Shown here piece by piece: positions 7,430-16,622 of a DNA stretch of 32,564 nucleotides. The DNA is from Bacteroidales bacterium. GTDB lineage: Bacteria > Bacteroidota > Bacteroidia > Bacteroidales > UBA12077. Positions within the stretch are counted from its first letter, which is position 1; each line of letters opens with the position of its first letter. Made by a program: the position numbers and the translations under genes. A model generated the notes under the pieces. It searched no databases. It had not been told where the DNA came from and worked only from the letters and a program-made list of their open reading frames with translations. The stretch covers positions 1-32,564 of the forward strand of contig JAIPAF010000005.1 of NCBI GenBank assembly GCA_021740225.1, read 5' to 3'.

Positions 7430-10400
7430 CTAATTTTTCTTCTCTTTTTCTTTTTTCTCTTTAAATGATAATTTTTCTGCAATATCTTTGAATAGCTCTT
7501 TGAAGCTGTCAAATTCTTCCCTGTAAAACAGTCCAGCCCCCTGGATGTACCGGGTTTCCTCATAAATCAGCCGGTCGCTGTTCCTGTTGAAGAATTTTAA
7601 TCTGAGCTTTCCGTTAGGTGTTAGTTTCCAATCGACCCTAAAATCTCCTACGAATTCACTTGATTGGTGGTATTTATCGGAGGTGCCTACATTTCCGTTG
7701 ATTATCAGCCGATCGTTGAGCAGTTGTGTGGAAAGGGCTACTTCTACCTGATCTTTAGATATTTCATCTCCCGGTTGATAGTTAACCCCGATATCCCAGT
7801 TGGAGGATATTTTTGACAGCCACTGACTCAACTGGTTAGACAGCAGTTCACTGGTGATGAACGCAATACTTGATGCTCCCATATTGAAAGATTCAGGTTG
7901 GCCAGCCAGATATTGCTGGGCCGGCATAAATGTATTCAGAACAAGCAGGGAAAGAAATTGCTTGTTTAATTCCTCTTCAGTGTTTATAGCTCCTTTAACC
8001 CGGGCAATTGTGCTTTCATCAGCAGTAGGCAGATCAATTTCAAAATTGATGGTGGGGTTGACCAGTTTATTGGTTAGTTGAATCTTACAATCCACGGGAA
8101 TCGGTTTGTTGTAATATTCCGTAGTATCCATAAATAGATTGTTCAAGGAGGTACGAAGGCTATATACAGCGGTAATGTCAATATCTGCATCCTTAGGTTC
8201 TCCGTTCCATACGATCTGACTTCCCTGTTGGATCTCAAATTTTTTATTAATCATATTTTTAAGAGAAAACCGGTATGTTCCTTCTTCAATGATATAGTCT
8301 CCATAAATTCTAAAATTGCCATTATTATTAACTTCCATATTCAGATTACCTCGTCCCCGGGCTTCTATAAGGTCGCCGAAATCCGGGTCGAGTATCAGCC
8401 TGGTCTGGGCCTGTGGAGTTGCTTCAAGGTCAAAGTCCAGATCTAAATCAGATAGATTGCGGTTTAAGGATTCTTGTTCTGTTTCCTGATTATCCTTATT
8501 GTTGTCGTTGACAAAAGTCAGGAAACCGGTTTTCTCGCTGTTCCCTTTTTGACCTATGGGCAGGTTGATCAGGGTATTGTTTTCCGTTTTCAAGGAAGCA
8601 TCAATATTTAGATTTTTAGTTTGCGTGTTTCCCTGAATGCTTACCGGACCTGAGGTAAAGGCTTCTCCGTAATAGATGTTGTTGTCAAAACCGCTGGTAT
8701 TGAGTGATTTGAACTTGTTGGCATTGATGTTGAAATTGTAATCGATGTTCTTGAACGAGTGAAAATGGAGTTGACCGGTTACCTGTGCCTGATGGCCCGC
8801 ATCATCAGTTACGCTTAAGCTGTCGAAATTTATTCTGTTATCTGTAACATCGAGGTTAGAGGTGAAATGATAACGGGTTTGCAGATAGTCTATGAGGAAA
8901 GAACTCTTGTGAGAAAATAGCTTTCCGTTAAATATCGGCTTATTCAGTGTACCCGAGAGATTTAAATATCCACTTAATGCTCCGCTAAAGTCAGAAAATG
9001 ATTTTTGGAGAATGGGATTTAAAGCGGCCATACTGACTTTATCCAGATTGATGCCAAATTGTAAACTTTGATTGGAGGGAACATATTTACCATTTATATC
9101 CAATGTTTTAAGGTCGCCTCGTTTGCTTAATATGCTCACCCCGATTTCTTCTTTGTTATTGATCCATTTGCTGGTAATACGAGTATTTCCTATTTTGCTG
9201 TTGTTAAATACTAAGGTATCGATAGTGAAATCAGAGTGGAAGGTAGGTGCATCGTATAGATCGGCAAATTTAGCTTTTCCATTGATGATTCCGTTAAATT
9301 CGATGTTCCCTTTCGGGAAAAACAGATTCGCATATTCCAGATGAATATCGGAGAACTCCACCTGCAGCGTATCCTGCTTGTCTTTTGTTATCTGCCCGTC
9401 GATGGCCATACGTTGATTCTTATGATAGAAGTTAAGGTCATTGAATGATATACTAGTGGTGTCAATGGTAATGGAACTCTGGGAAAGTTGCCAGGTGTTG
9501 TTTTGTAGTTTTATATTACTGGGTAAAAAATAGATGTTGGTACGGATATTGTTTGTGGCCTTGGACCTGTCCATATTCAAAAGGGCCACTATTTCTCCTT
9601 TGTTGGAATGATCCTCCAGATCATTCCAATTGATTACGAGTTTTGATTTGTTATTACCTGTTAATGATTTGAGCTCAAAATCATGGAAATAGCTTGTTTC
9701 TTTGCCCGTAAGGGTTTGCAGTTTATTGAACCTGAAAACAAGAGAAAAGATGCTATCCTGAGAACGGCTACTCATTTTAATATTTTGTAAGTTATAATTT
9801 TTGTAGTTGAAGGATTTGCTTTCCGCCGTCAAATGGAAGGATTTTTTATTTCCATTATATTTCAGTTTTACCTTACTGCTGTCGTGAATACTATAACCGG
9901 GGAAAAAGATATCCGTAATTTTTTTGGTGTTATTCAGGTTAATATTCAATTCAAAATCAGATTTTGCCTTTACTGCAGTGGTGTCTTCCTTTTTATTGAT
10001 GAAAACAGGCATGTAAGAGAGTGCCATATTTTTGAGTGACTGATATACCGTGGTGGATTGATACTGACCCACAAGCTCTGCGTTAATGTGATCCGATGTT
10101 AGTTTTATCCTGTGGGTATCACTTCTGTGTTTTGCTTGGATATGAAGGTTCTCAAAATTCAGTTTCTGGTTGTTTTTTATCAGTTCTCCGTGGTTCATGG
10201 TAATTACTCCACTGGCATTGTCGAGATTGTCACCCCTGAAATTCGACATCAAACTGAATGACAATTGGGCTGAAGTATCCTTTTCCACCAGGTTCAATTT
10301 GTTGAGTCTGGCTTTTTCCAAGTCAGCATTGAAATCAAATACTGGCACGTCAGAGGTGAAATCAATACCTCCTTGAAAGTTAAATTTGATATTTGGATCT

Positions 10401-11896
10401 TCAATGGAAAGGGCGCCGTCATACATCTTTTCGGTTAAAAAACCGTTGAGCTTGATATTTTGGTAATTATACCGATTGATTTCCAGTTCATTTATTGTGC
10501 CGTTCGTTTGAGCCTGAAAGCCTTTATCAGGAAAGATGGACCCCTGAACCTGAATATCCATGCTCATATTGCCAAAATGTTCCTTATTTTCAAGTATTCT
10601 CCCAATATTAAAGTTTTGGGTTTTCAAATTCCCTTCAAGGGCCAATCCCCGGGTTTTCTTGGGACGGATCAATAAATCGGTGGAAAATTCTCCCAACTGA
10701 GTATTGAATTTTCCATAGGCTACAAAATCATCAATGAATCCTGTGAAATTTCCTCTGTATCTAATTCGCCCCATATTTTGAAAGATCTCGGGTATGTCAA
10801 TATGACCTTTATCTCCTAGAAGATTATTGATCAGCCCGAGGTCTTGTATCCCCGTATACAGGTGTTTAACATCGACATACATGAATGTTTTGGATATGTC
10901 GGGAAGTCCTGTGAGACTGAAATCGGTGAGTATCTCACTTTGTCTGCCGGTGCCTAAAAATATGCTATCTCCTTTCAGGTTGCTTACGGTGCCATCGATA
11001 TCTCCCGATATCACAAAATTTTGATTGGGAATATCCTGAAAAATATCCGAGAAATAAGCAAGATCATTGAATGCGAGGTTTGATTCGCCGAGGTTTACAT
11101 CCAAACGGAGTTTATTCAAGGGATTCTTAAAATTCTTATAGTGGTTATGATGCAGCACAACCGAATCGGTTTGGAAGAAAGAAGAAGGGGTGCGCATAGC
11201 AAGTTCTTTCAGGCTAAGCTTATTTTTATTCAGCCTTATTTTTGATTGAAGGTCCAACACTCTCATTCCGCTTTTTTCTGTAAATGAAAGATTTTGAAAG
11301 TCTACATAGATTTTCCCGCTGTCTATATTCAGGTTTTGGGCTTCAATATCAAAATTATAAAGGGTTAAATCATTGAAATCGATTCCATAATCGTTTTTTG
11401 ATGGAAGATTGGTTTTATAGGTAATCTTTGAATTGTTTATTTCCAAATTATTACATTGGATATGCATTTTGGGCTTAGTGGTATCCTTCCTTTTTAGCGC
11501 TTCGATCAGGAATTTAATGTTGATGTTTTTTGCCGTATCGTTTCTTATATGGATGGTAGCACTGTTCATGGAAAGCTTTTTGAAAAACAGTTCTCTGTTT
11601 TTCAGGCCAAGGAATTTAAGACGACCGGTTAAATTTTTTGAATAAAGCAGACTGTCACCACTTTGATCTTCCAGATACACATCTTCAAGCACCAGCTTAT
11701 TAAAAGGGGTATAATAAGCTGATTTAACTTCAAAGTGGGCATCCAGTTTCTTTGAAAACGCGTCGGATAGCTGCTGTACTATATAATTTTGGACGTTTTG
11801 ATTTCTTACCAAAAAATAACCTGTGGCTGGCAAGATCAAAATGACCAAAAGCACTATTAGTAATATTTTATATATATTTTTTATAGTTTTGCTCAT
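7430..11896 (-). CDS. tamB: TamB-like translocation and assembly module protein (DUF490, AsmA/VPS13-like)
   Basis: 1488 residues from ATG 11896, following an N-terminal membrane anchor pattern (MSKTIKNIYK then a helix at about 10-28). A very long stretch of beta-strand-rich AsmA-like sequence follows. The C-terminal TamB/DUF490 domain, about residues 1150-1470, shows LILDPDFGDLIEARGRGNL, IIEEGTYRFSL, GDEISKDQVEVALSTQLL and YREEFDSFKELF. TamB-type proteins span the periplasm as a hydrophobic-groove bridge and are linked to phospholipid movement to, and protein insertion in, the outer membrane. The frame is open back to a TTG at 11926, but the ATG gives a normal signal anchor. Divergent from tsaD with only 69 bases between the starts, an arrangement I recall from other Bacteroidota. 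The C-terminus is Lys/Glu-rich. Confidence 0.93.
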   Translation of the reverse strand: MSKTIKNIYKILLIVLLVILILPATGYFLVRNQNVQNYIVQQLSDAFSKKLDAHFEVKSAYYTPFNKLVLEDVYLEDQSGDSLLYSKNLTGRLKFLGLKNRELFFKKLSMNSATIHIRNDTAKNINIKFLIEALKRKDTTKPKMHIQCNNLEINNSKITYKTNLPSKNDYGIDFNDLTLYNFDIEAQNLNIDSGKIYVDFQNLSFTEKSGMRVLDLQSKIRLNKNKLSLKELAMRTPSSFFQTDSVVLHHNHYKNFKNPLNKLRLDVNLGESNLAFNDLAYFSDIFQDIPNQNFVISGDIDGTVSNLKGDSIFLGTGRQSEILTDFSLTGLPDISKTFMYVDVKHLYTGIQDLGLINNLLGDKGHIDIPEIFQNMGRIRYRGNFTGFIDDFVAYGKFNTQLGEFSTDLLIRPKKTRGLALEGNLKTQNFNIGRILENKEHFGNMSMDIQVQGSIFPDKGFQAQTNGTINELEINRYNYQNIKLNGFLTEKMYDGALSIEDPNIKFNFQGGIDFTSDVPVFDFNADLEKARLNKLNLVEKDTSAQLSFSLMSNFRGDNLDNASGVITMNHGELIKNNQKLNFENLHIQAKHRSDTHRIKLTSDHINAELVGQYQSTTVYQSLKNMALSYMPVFINKKEDTTAVKAKSDFELNINLNNTKKITDIFFPGYSIHDSSKVKLKYNGNKKSFHLTAESKSFNYKNYNLQNIKMSSRSQDSIFSLVFRFNKLQTLTGKETSYFHDFELKSLTGNNKSKLVINWNDLEDHSNKGEIVALLNMDRSKATNNIRTNIYFLPSNIKLQNNTWQLSQSSITIDTTSISFNDLNFYHKNQRMAIDGQITKDKQDTLQVEFSDIHLEYANLFFPKGNIEFNGIINGKAKFADLYDAPTFHSDFTIDTLVFNNSKIGNTRITSKWINNKEEIGVSILSKRGDLKTLDINGKYVPSNQSLQFGINLDKVSMAALNPILQKSFSDFSGALSGYLNLSGTLNKPIFNGKLFSHKSSFLIDYLQTRYHFTSNLDVTDNRINFDSLSVTDDAGHQAQVTGQLHFHSFKNIDYNFNINANKFKSLNTSGFDNNIYYGEAFTSGPVSIQGNTQTKNLNIDASLKTENNTLINLPIGQKGNSEKTGFLTFVNDNNKDNQETEQESLNRNLSDLDLDFDLEATPQAQTRLILDPDFGDLIEARGRGNLNMEVNNNGNFRIYGDYIIEEGTYRFSLKNMINKKFEIQQGSQIVWNGEPKDADIDITAVYSLRTSLNNLFMDTTEYYNKPIPVDCKIQLTNKLVNPTINFEIDLPTADESTIARVKGAINTEEELNKQFLSLLVLNTFMPAQQYLAGQPESFNMGASSIAFITSELLSNQLSQWLSKISSNWDIGVNYQPGDEISKDQVEVALSTQLLNDRLIINGNVGTSDKYHQSSEFVGDFRVDWKLTPNGKLRLKFFNRNSDRLIYEETRYIQGAGLFYREEFDSFKELFKDIAEKLSFKEKKEKEKKN

Positions 11897-11965
11897 TTTC
11901 TTACATATAGTAACGCAAATAAACAAAAAATAGTTTTAAAGTAGTAACATAAAACCATTTCAACA

Positions 11966-12988
11966 ATGGGGCTAACGATATTAGGAATTGAATCTTCCTG
12001 TGACGATACATCTGCTGCTATACTGAAGGATACCTATATATATTCTAATGTGATCTCTGGCCAGGAGGTTCATAAAAATTACGGGGGCGTTGTACCGGAG
12101 CTGGCCTCGCGGGCTCATCAACAACACATCATTCCTGTTGTGGATCAGGCTTTCAAAAAAGCAGAAATAGCAAAAGATCAGGTGGATGCTATCGCTTTTA
12201 CCCAGGGCCCCGGGTTGCTGGGTTCACTGATGGTAGGTACTTCTTTTGCAAAAGCCTTTGCTTTGGCTAAAAATATTCCTCTGATTGGAGTGAACCATTT
12301 GCAGGCCCATATTCTTTCACATTTTATAAGAGATCCTGAAGAAAAGGAACACTCCGTGCCCCGTTTTCCTTTTCTGTGCTTACTGGTGAGCGGAGGTCAC
12401 ACTCAGTTAACCGTTGTAAGGGATTATCTGGAAATGGAGATTATTGGTGAAACCATTGACGATGCTGCGGGCGAGGCTTTTGACAAGGCCGGAAAAATCA
12501 TGAACCTTCCTTATCCCGCCGGACCTATAATTGATCAGAAAGCCAGAGAAGGAGATCCCCATGCTTTTAAGTTTACCCGTCCCAATATCAGTGATCTGAA
12601 TTATAGCTTTAGCGGCTTAAAGACGGCTTTTCTGTATTTTTTAAGAGACCGGGTAAAGGAAAATAAGAACTTTATTAACGAGCATTTCAGCGACCTTTGT
12701 GCTTCTCTTCAATATACCATAGTGGATATATTAATGGACAAACTCATCCGTGCTTATGAAATTACTGGCATAAAGGAGATTGCTATAGCCGGTGGAGTTG
12801 CTGCCAATTCGGGGTTGAAACAAGCTGTAAGTGATGCTGCCGGTAAATATGGCTGGAATGTTTACATACCCCGTTTTGAATACACCATGGATAATGCGGC
12901 CATGATTGCCATGGTGGGATATTATAAGTACCTGAGGGGTGACTTTGAAAATATGGATGCCGTACCCCATGCCCGTTTGAGATACTGA
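11966..12988 (+). CDS. tsaD: tRNA N6-adenosine threonylcarbamoyltransferase TsaD
   Basis: 340 residues, the usual bacterial length. It transfers the threonylcarbamoyl group from TC-AMP to A37 of ANN-decoding tRNAs, working with TsaB and TsaE, which are not in this window. The N-terminal ASKHA-type motif ILGIESSCDDTSAA, the metal-binding H111 and H115 (HLQAHILSHF), LLVSGGHTQL, and the C-terminal TMDNAAMIA with the metal-binding Asp are all present. The start at ATG 11966 gives the standard N-terminus. It is divergent from tamB. No strong terminator follows; a short hairpin at 13028-13044 is the only candidate. Confidence 0.97.
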   Translation: MGLTILGIESSCDDTSAAILKDTYIYSNVISGQEVHKNYGGVVPELASRAHQQHIIPVVDQAFKKAEIAKDQVDAIAFTQGPGLLGSLMVGTSFAKAFALAKNIPLIGVNHLQAHILSHFIRDPEEKEHSVPRFPFLCLLVSGGHTQLTVVRDYLEMEIIGETIDDAAGEAFDKAGKIMNLPYPAGPIIDQKAREGDPHAFKFTRPNISDLNYSFSGLKTAFLYFLRDRVKENKNFINEHFSDLCASLQYTIVDILMDKLIRAYEITGIKEIAIAGGVAANSGLKQAVSDAAGKYGWNVYIPRFEYTMDNAAMIAMVGYYKYLRGDFENMDAVPHARLRY

Positions 12989-13027
12989 TTGATTCCTGTC
13001 CTGACTACCTTTTCCATTCACTCAGAC

Positions 13028-13044
13028 AATCTCCCTCGGAGATT
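13028..13044 (+). terminator. Short hairpin after tsaD, weak terminator candidate
   Basis: AATCTCC (13028-13034) and GGAGATT (13038-13044) form a perfect seven-base stem with a three-base loop, 40 bases after the tsaD stop. It is followed by CCCCCGG and then TTTT rather than directly by a T-run, so termination is uncertain. Confidence 0.3.
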
Positions 13045-13222
13045 CCCCCGGTTTTCTGTCACTGATTTGTCCCTTGAAAGGTGAATGTTTTTCCCATATG
13101 TTATATAGCTTTGTTTTGTAACAAATAACAAAATTTAACTCTGAGCATGGTACTTATCATCAGGTTAAGAAAAATTTGTTTTCAGCTAAAGCTGCGGTAG
13201 GAATTATTCGGGTAGAAAATTC

Positions 13223-13230
13223 TATCTTTG
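13223..13230 (+). promoter_or_regulatory. Putative -7 box for hisS
   Basis: TATCTTTG matches TAnnTTTG and ends 24 bases before the ATG at 13255. A second match, TAGCTTTG at 13106-13113, lies further upstream. Neither has a clear -33 TTTG at the expected distance. The position of the downstream box supports ATG 13255 over the in-frame TTG at 13228. Confidence 0.45.
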
Positions 13231-13254
13231 CGAGGGATATCAATTTACTTTTTT

Positions 13255-14619
13255 ATGGCGAAACAAAAACCAACCATACCGAAGGGTACGAGAGACTTCT
13301 CGCCTGAAGTGATGGTCAAGCGAAATTATATATTTGATACCATCAGAGAAGTTTTCCAACGGTATGCTTATCAGCCGCTGGAAACCCCCTCAATGGAAAA
13401 TTTATCCACCTTACTTGGAAAATATGGGGAAGAAGGGGATAAACTTCTATTCAGGATTTTGAATTCAGGAGATTATCTTGCTAAAGTTAACGAGGAGGAT
13501 CTTCGGGCCCGGGATTCCCAAAAACTGGCTTCGGTGATTTCCGAAAAAGGTTTAAGATACGACCTCACTGTTCCTTTTGCCCGTTTTGTGGTTCAGCACA
13601 GGAATGAGATTAATTTTCCTTTTAAACGATACCAGATACAACCCGTTTGGCGGGCAGATAAGCCTCAAAGGGGACGTTACCGGGAGTTTTATCAATGCGA
13701 TGGCGATGTGATAGGCACAGATTCCTTGCTTAATGAAGTGGAACTGATCCAGATCATGGATGATGTGTTCATGAAATTGGGACTGAATGTAAGCATCAAG
13801 ATCAATAACCGAAAGATATTGAAAGGCTTGGCCAATTACATTCAAAATCCTGAAAAATTTATGGACCTCACCATGGCCATTGACAAGCTGGATAAGATAG
13901 GGCATGAAAAGGTTAAGGAGGAGTTGAAGCAAAGGGGCATAAATACTTCAGCAGTGGAAGAGCTGGACCCTTTTCTTAATTTGGAAGGAAAAAATTATGA
14001 AAAGGTTGAATATCTGGTTAACTGGCTTTCAGACGATGAGGGGAGTAAAGGCATTGGTGAAATCCGGGAAATACTTGATTATACCGGAGCTTTGGAATTG
14101 AACAATGAAGTGGAATTTGATCCCAAACTCGCCCGGGGTCTCGATTATTATACCGGGACCATTTTTGAAGTAAAGGCTCTGGATGAGGATATGGGCAGTA
14201 TATGCGGTGGTGGAAGATATGACGATCTTACCGGTGTTTTTGGCTTAAAGGATGTATCTGGTGTGGGAATTTCCTTTGGAGCAGAAAGAATCTACGATGT
14301 TATGGAAAAACTGAGGCGTTTTCCTTCAAAGATGTTACCCGCTGCAAAGATTATGTTTGTGAATTTCGGGAGGGAAGAGGCGAAACATGCCCTCAAGGTG
14401 CTCCGCGAACTTCATGAAGAGGGCATCAAATCGGAGATTTATCCCGATACCGCCAAAATGAAAAAACAGATGACTTATGCCAATAACAAAGGCATTGAGT
14501 ATGTCGGGCTAATGGGCGAAGATGAGATCAGCAAACAAGTGATCACTGTGAAAAATATGACTACAGGGGAACAGAAGAAAATGACACTGGAAGAATTGAA
14601 GGAATTGTTGGCAGAATAA
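13255..14619 (+). CDS. hisS: Histidyl-tRNA synthetase
   Basis: 454 residues from ATG 13255. It is a class II synthetase that charges tRNA-His. The N-terminus [16 protein letters not shown] is characteristic. Motif 2 lies around residues 125-150 ([20 protein letters not shown], followed by [10 protein letters not shown]). The histidine-specific [10 protein letters not shown] is at about 292-301, motif 3 contains [11 protein letters not shown] at about 336, and the anticodon-binding domain runs from about residue 365 to the end. The frame is open to a TTG at 13228, but that lies within the putative -7 box. The next gene, hutH, is 268 bases away beyond an inverted-repeat element, so hisS is probably transcribed alone. 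Confidence 0.97.
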   Translation: MAKQKPTIPKGTRDFSPEVMVKRNYIFDTIREVFQRYAYQPLETPSMENLSTLLGKYGEEGDKLLFRILNSGDYLAKVNEEDLRARDSQKLASVISEKGLRYDLTVPFARFVVQHRNEINFPFKRYQIQPVWRADKPQRGRYREFYQCDGDVIGTDSLLNEVELIQIMDDVFMKLGLNVSIKINNRKILKGLANYIQNPEKFMDLTMAIDKLDKIGHEKVKEELKQRGINTSAVEELDPFLNLEGKNYEKVEYLVNWLSDDEGSKGIGEIREILDYTGALELNNEVEFDPKLARGLDYYTGTIFEVKALDEDMGSICGGGRYDDLTGVFGLKDVSGVGISFGAERIYDVMEKLRRFPSKMLPAAKIMFVNFGREEAKHALKVLRELHEEGIKSEIYPDTAKMKKQMTYANNKGIEYVGLMGEDEISKQVITVKNMTTGEQKKMTLEELKELLAE

Positions 14620-14670
14620 CCTGATTTTCAACAGATCCGGGGTTTAAGTACACCGTACGACCAATAATAT

Positions 14671-14820
14671 ATCAAACATCAAACACCAAATCACAAATAA
14701 TGATCAATTTCTCAGTCCCAATGTTCAAAACATTAGAACGATCAAATTTGCTGTTTGAAATTTTGATAATTGATATTTGGAAATTGTTTGTAATTTGAAA
14801 TTTGTAGTTTGGTGCTTAAC
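14671..14820. repeat. Imperfect palindromic intergenic element, MITE- or REP-like
   Basis: The arms AAACACCAAATCACAAAT (14681-14698) and ATTTGTAGTTTGGTGCTT (14800-14817) are reverse complements at 15 of 18 positions. The interior is full of further short imperfect pairings built from words such as CAAAT, TTTGAAATTT and TTGATAATTGAT. The element fills most of the hisS-hutH gap and contains no reading frame. From memory, similar CACCAAAT/ATTTGGTG-rich palindromes recur between genes in environmental Bacteroidota and other phyla; I cannot verify that here. Confidence 0.55.
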
Positions 14821-14887
14821 ATGCTATTGTTCAATTGAAAATTTTCCGGATATCTACCTAATATTGAATTTTAATGTAGACTTTTAA

Positions 14888-16390
14888 ATGAAAGGAATCC
14901 ACTATATCTCTTCCGAAGAGCTTACATTAGAAAGAATAGAGGAAATACTCGACAAGGATTATAAGATTGAATTGTCAGAATCGGCCACTGACAGGATCGT
15001 TTACTGCCGGAATTATCTGGACGAAAAGCTGGAAGCATCTGAGAAGCCTATATACGGAATTAATACTGGATTCGGTTCTTTGTATAACCATTCCATTTCC
15101 ATGGATGATTTGGGAACTTTACAGGAAAATCTGGTGAAGAGCCATGCATGTGGCACGGGAAAAGAAATACCCCGGGTAATTGTCAGGCTGATGATCTTGT
15201 TGAAGGTTCAGGCACTCTCCTATGGATATTCCGGAGTACAATTGTCGACAGTACAGCGTCTTATAGAATTTTTCAATCATCATATTACTCCGGTTGTATA
15301 TGAATATGGGTCCCTGGGGGCTTCTGGTGATCTGGCACCTTTGGCTCATATGTCATTGCCCCTGATCGGAGAAGGGGAAGCTTGGTATAAAGGAAGCAAG
15401 CAATCCACAAAGGAGATTTACCGGAAGATGGGATGGGAATCTTTGCGTTTGAGATCTAAGGAAGGACTGGCTTTGTTGAACGGCAGTCAGTTTATGAGCG
15501 CTTACGGTGTCTATTGTATGATCAGAACCATGAAAATTTCAAAATGGGCCGATGTGATTGCCGCACTTTCTCTTGATGCCTTTAACGGAAGGATTGAACC
15601 TTTCCACCATTCGGTGAACCGGATTAGAAAACAAAAAGGGCAGATCGAAACCGCACGCCGGATCATCTCCGTTTTGAAGGACAGCGAACTGCTCCACGGG
15701 AAGAAAAAACATATTCAGGATCCCTATTCCTTCCGATGTGTTCCCCAGGTTCACGGAGCATCCAGGGATACATTCGCTTATGTAAAAGCGGTTCTTTCCC
15801 GTGAAATCAATGCGGTGACCGATAATCCCACTATTATTCCCGAAGAAGATATGATCGTTTCCGCTGGCAATTTTCATGGGCAGCCCCTGGCACTTGCCCT
15901 CGATTATTTAAGTATTGCACTTTCCGAATTGGGCAACATTTCTGAACGCAGAACCTATCAGCTTCTTTCCGGTAAGAGGGGATTACCTTCCTTTCTTATA
16001 GCCAATCCCGGATTGAACTCGGGTTTTATGATACCACAATATTCCGCAGCATCTATGGTGAGTAAAAACAAACAATTGTCGACGCCTGCTTCTGTCGATT
16101 CCATTGAGTCTTCCCAGGGACAGGAAGACCATGTAAGTATGGGAGCCAATGCTTCAGTCAAAGCTTACGAAGTAGTGGAAAATGTAGAACAGATATTGGC
16201 TATTGAATTGTTTAATGCTGCCCAGGCACTGGAATTCAGGAGACCCATGAAATCTTCTTCATATATTGAAGCCCTTGTTTCCCAATTCAGGCAACGCGTC
16301 CGTTTTATAGAAAACGATAAGGTGATGTATGGAGACATTCAGCGATCCATTGAATTTATAAGAGAGGTGGATATTCAATTGCCGGAATGA
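14888..16390 (+). CDS. hutH: Histidine ammonia-lyase
   Basis: 500 residues. It deaminates L-histidine to trans-urocanate and ammonia, the first step of histidine degradation. The self-forming MIO cofactor triad Ala145-Ser146-Gly147 lies in GSLGASGDLAPLAH, the catalytic Tyr56 in PIYGINTGFG, and the C-terminal SSQGQEDHVSMG motif is present. Residues S85-H86 in NLVKSHACGTG follow the histidine-lyase pattern; tyrosine lyases usually have a different pair there, so histidine is the likely substrate. The other hut genes (urocanase, imidazolonepropionase, formiminotransferase) are not adjacent. It lies beyond the inverted-repeat element after hisS and is convergent with alaS; the 232-base gap between them shows no obvious terminator. 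Confidence 0.93.
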   Translation: MKGIHYISSEELTLERIEEILDKDYKIELSESATDRIVYCRNYLDEKLEASEKPIYGINTGFGSLYNHSISMDDLGTLQENLVKSHACGTGKEIPRVIVRLMILLKVQALSYGYSGVQLSTVQRLIEFFNHHITPVVYEYGSLGASGDLAPLAHMSLPLIGEGEAWYKGSKQSTKEIYRKMGWESLRLRSKEGLALLNGSQFMSAYGVYCMIRTMKISKWADVIAALSLDAFNGRIEPFHHSVNRIRKQKGQIETARRIISVLKDSELLHGKKKHIQDPYSFRCVPQVHGASRDTFAYVKAVLSREINAVTDNPTIIPEEDMIVSAGNFHGQPLALALDYLSIALSELGNISERRTYQLLSGKRGLPSFLIANPGLNSGFMIPQYSAASMVSKNKQLSTPASVDSIESSQGQEDHVSMGANASVKAYEVVENVEQILAIELFNAAQALEFRRPMKSSSYIEALVSQFRQRVRFIENDKVMYGDIQRSIEFIREVDIQLPE

Positions 16391-16622
16391 AGAGAATGGC
16401 ATTATGGTATTTTTTTGCCGGCTTATATTTTTGCCCGTTTACCAGTTGTATTACATTTTTTTAAAGTTTTTAATAGCCCAATGCAGGGCGCTTTTCATGG
16501 ATTATGGGATCCACCTTCTTTAAGGATTGGGCGTATTAGTAAATGAGAACAAATGACGATTTGATATTCCTGCTGATTTTAGCCTTTCTTTGCTTGCCAA
16601 AATTTGCCAATAGGCCAATTAA

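Noticed and set aside
14888-16390. Tyrosine ammonia-lyase of a flexirubin or aryl-polyene cluster
   Set aside because: The specificity pair is Ser-His as in histidine lyases, and no polyene or ketosynthase genes are nearby.
16391-16622. Terminator or small RNA between convergent hutH and alaS
   Set aside because: I found only repeated GCCAA words and T-rich patches, with no stable stem followed by a T-run.
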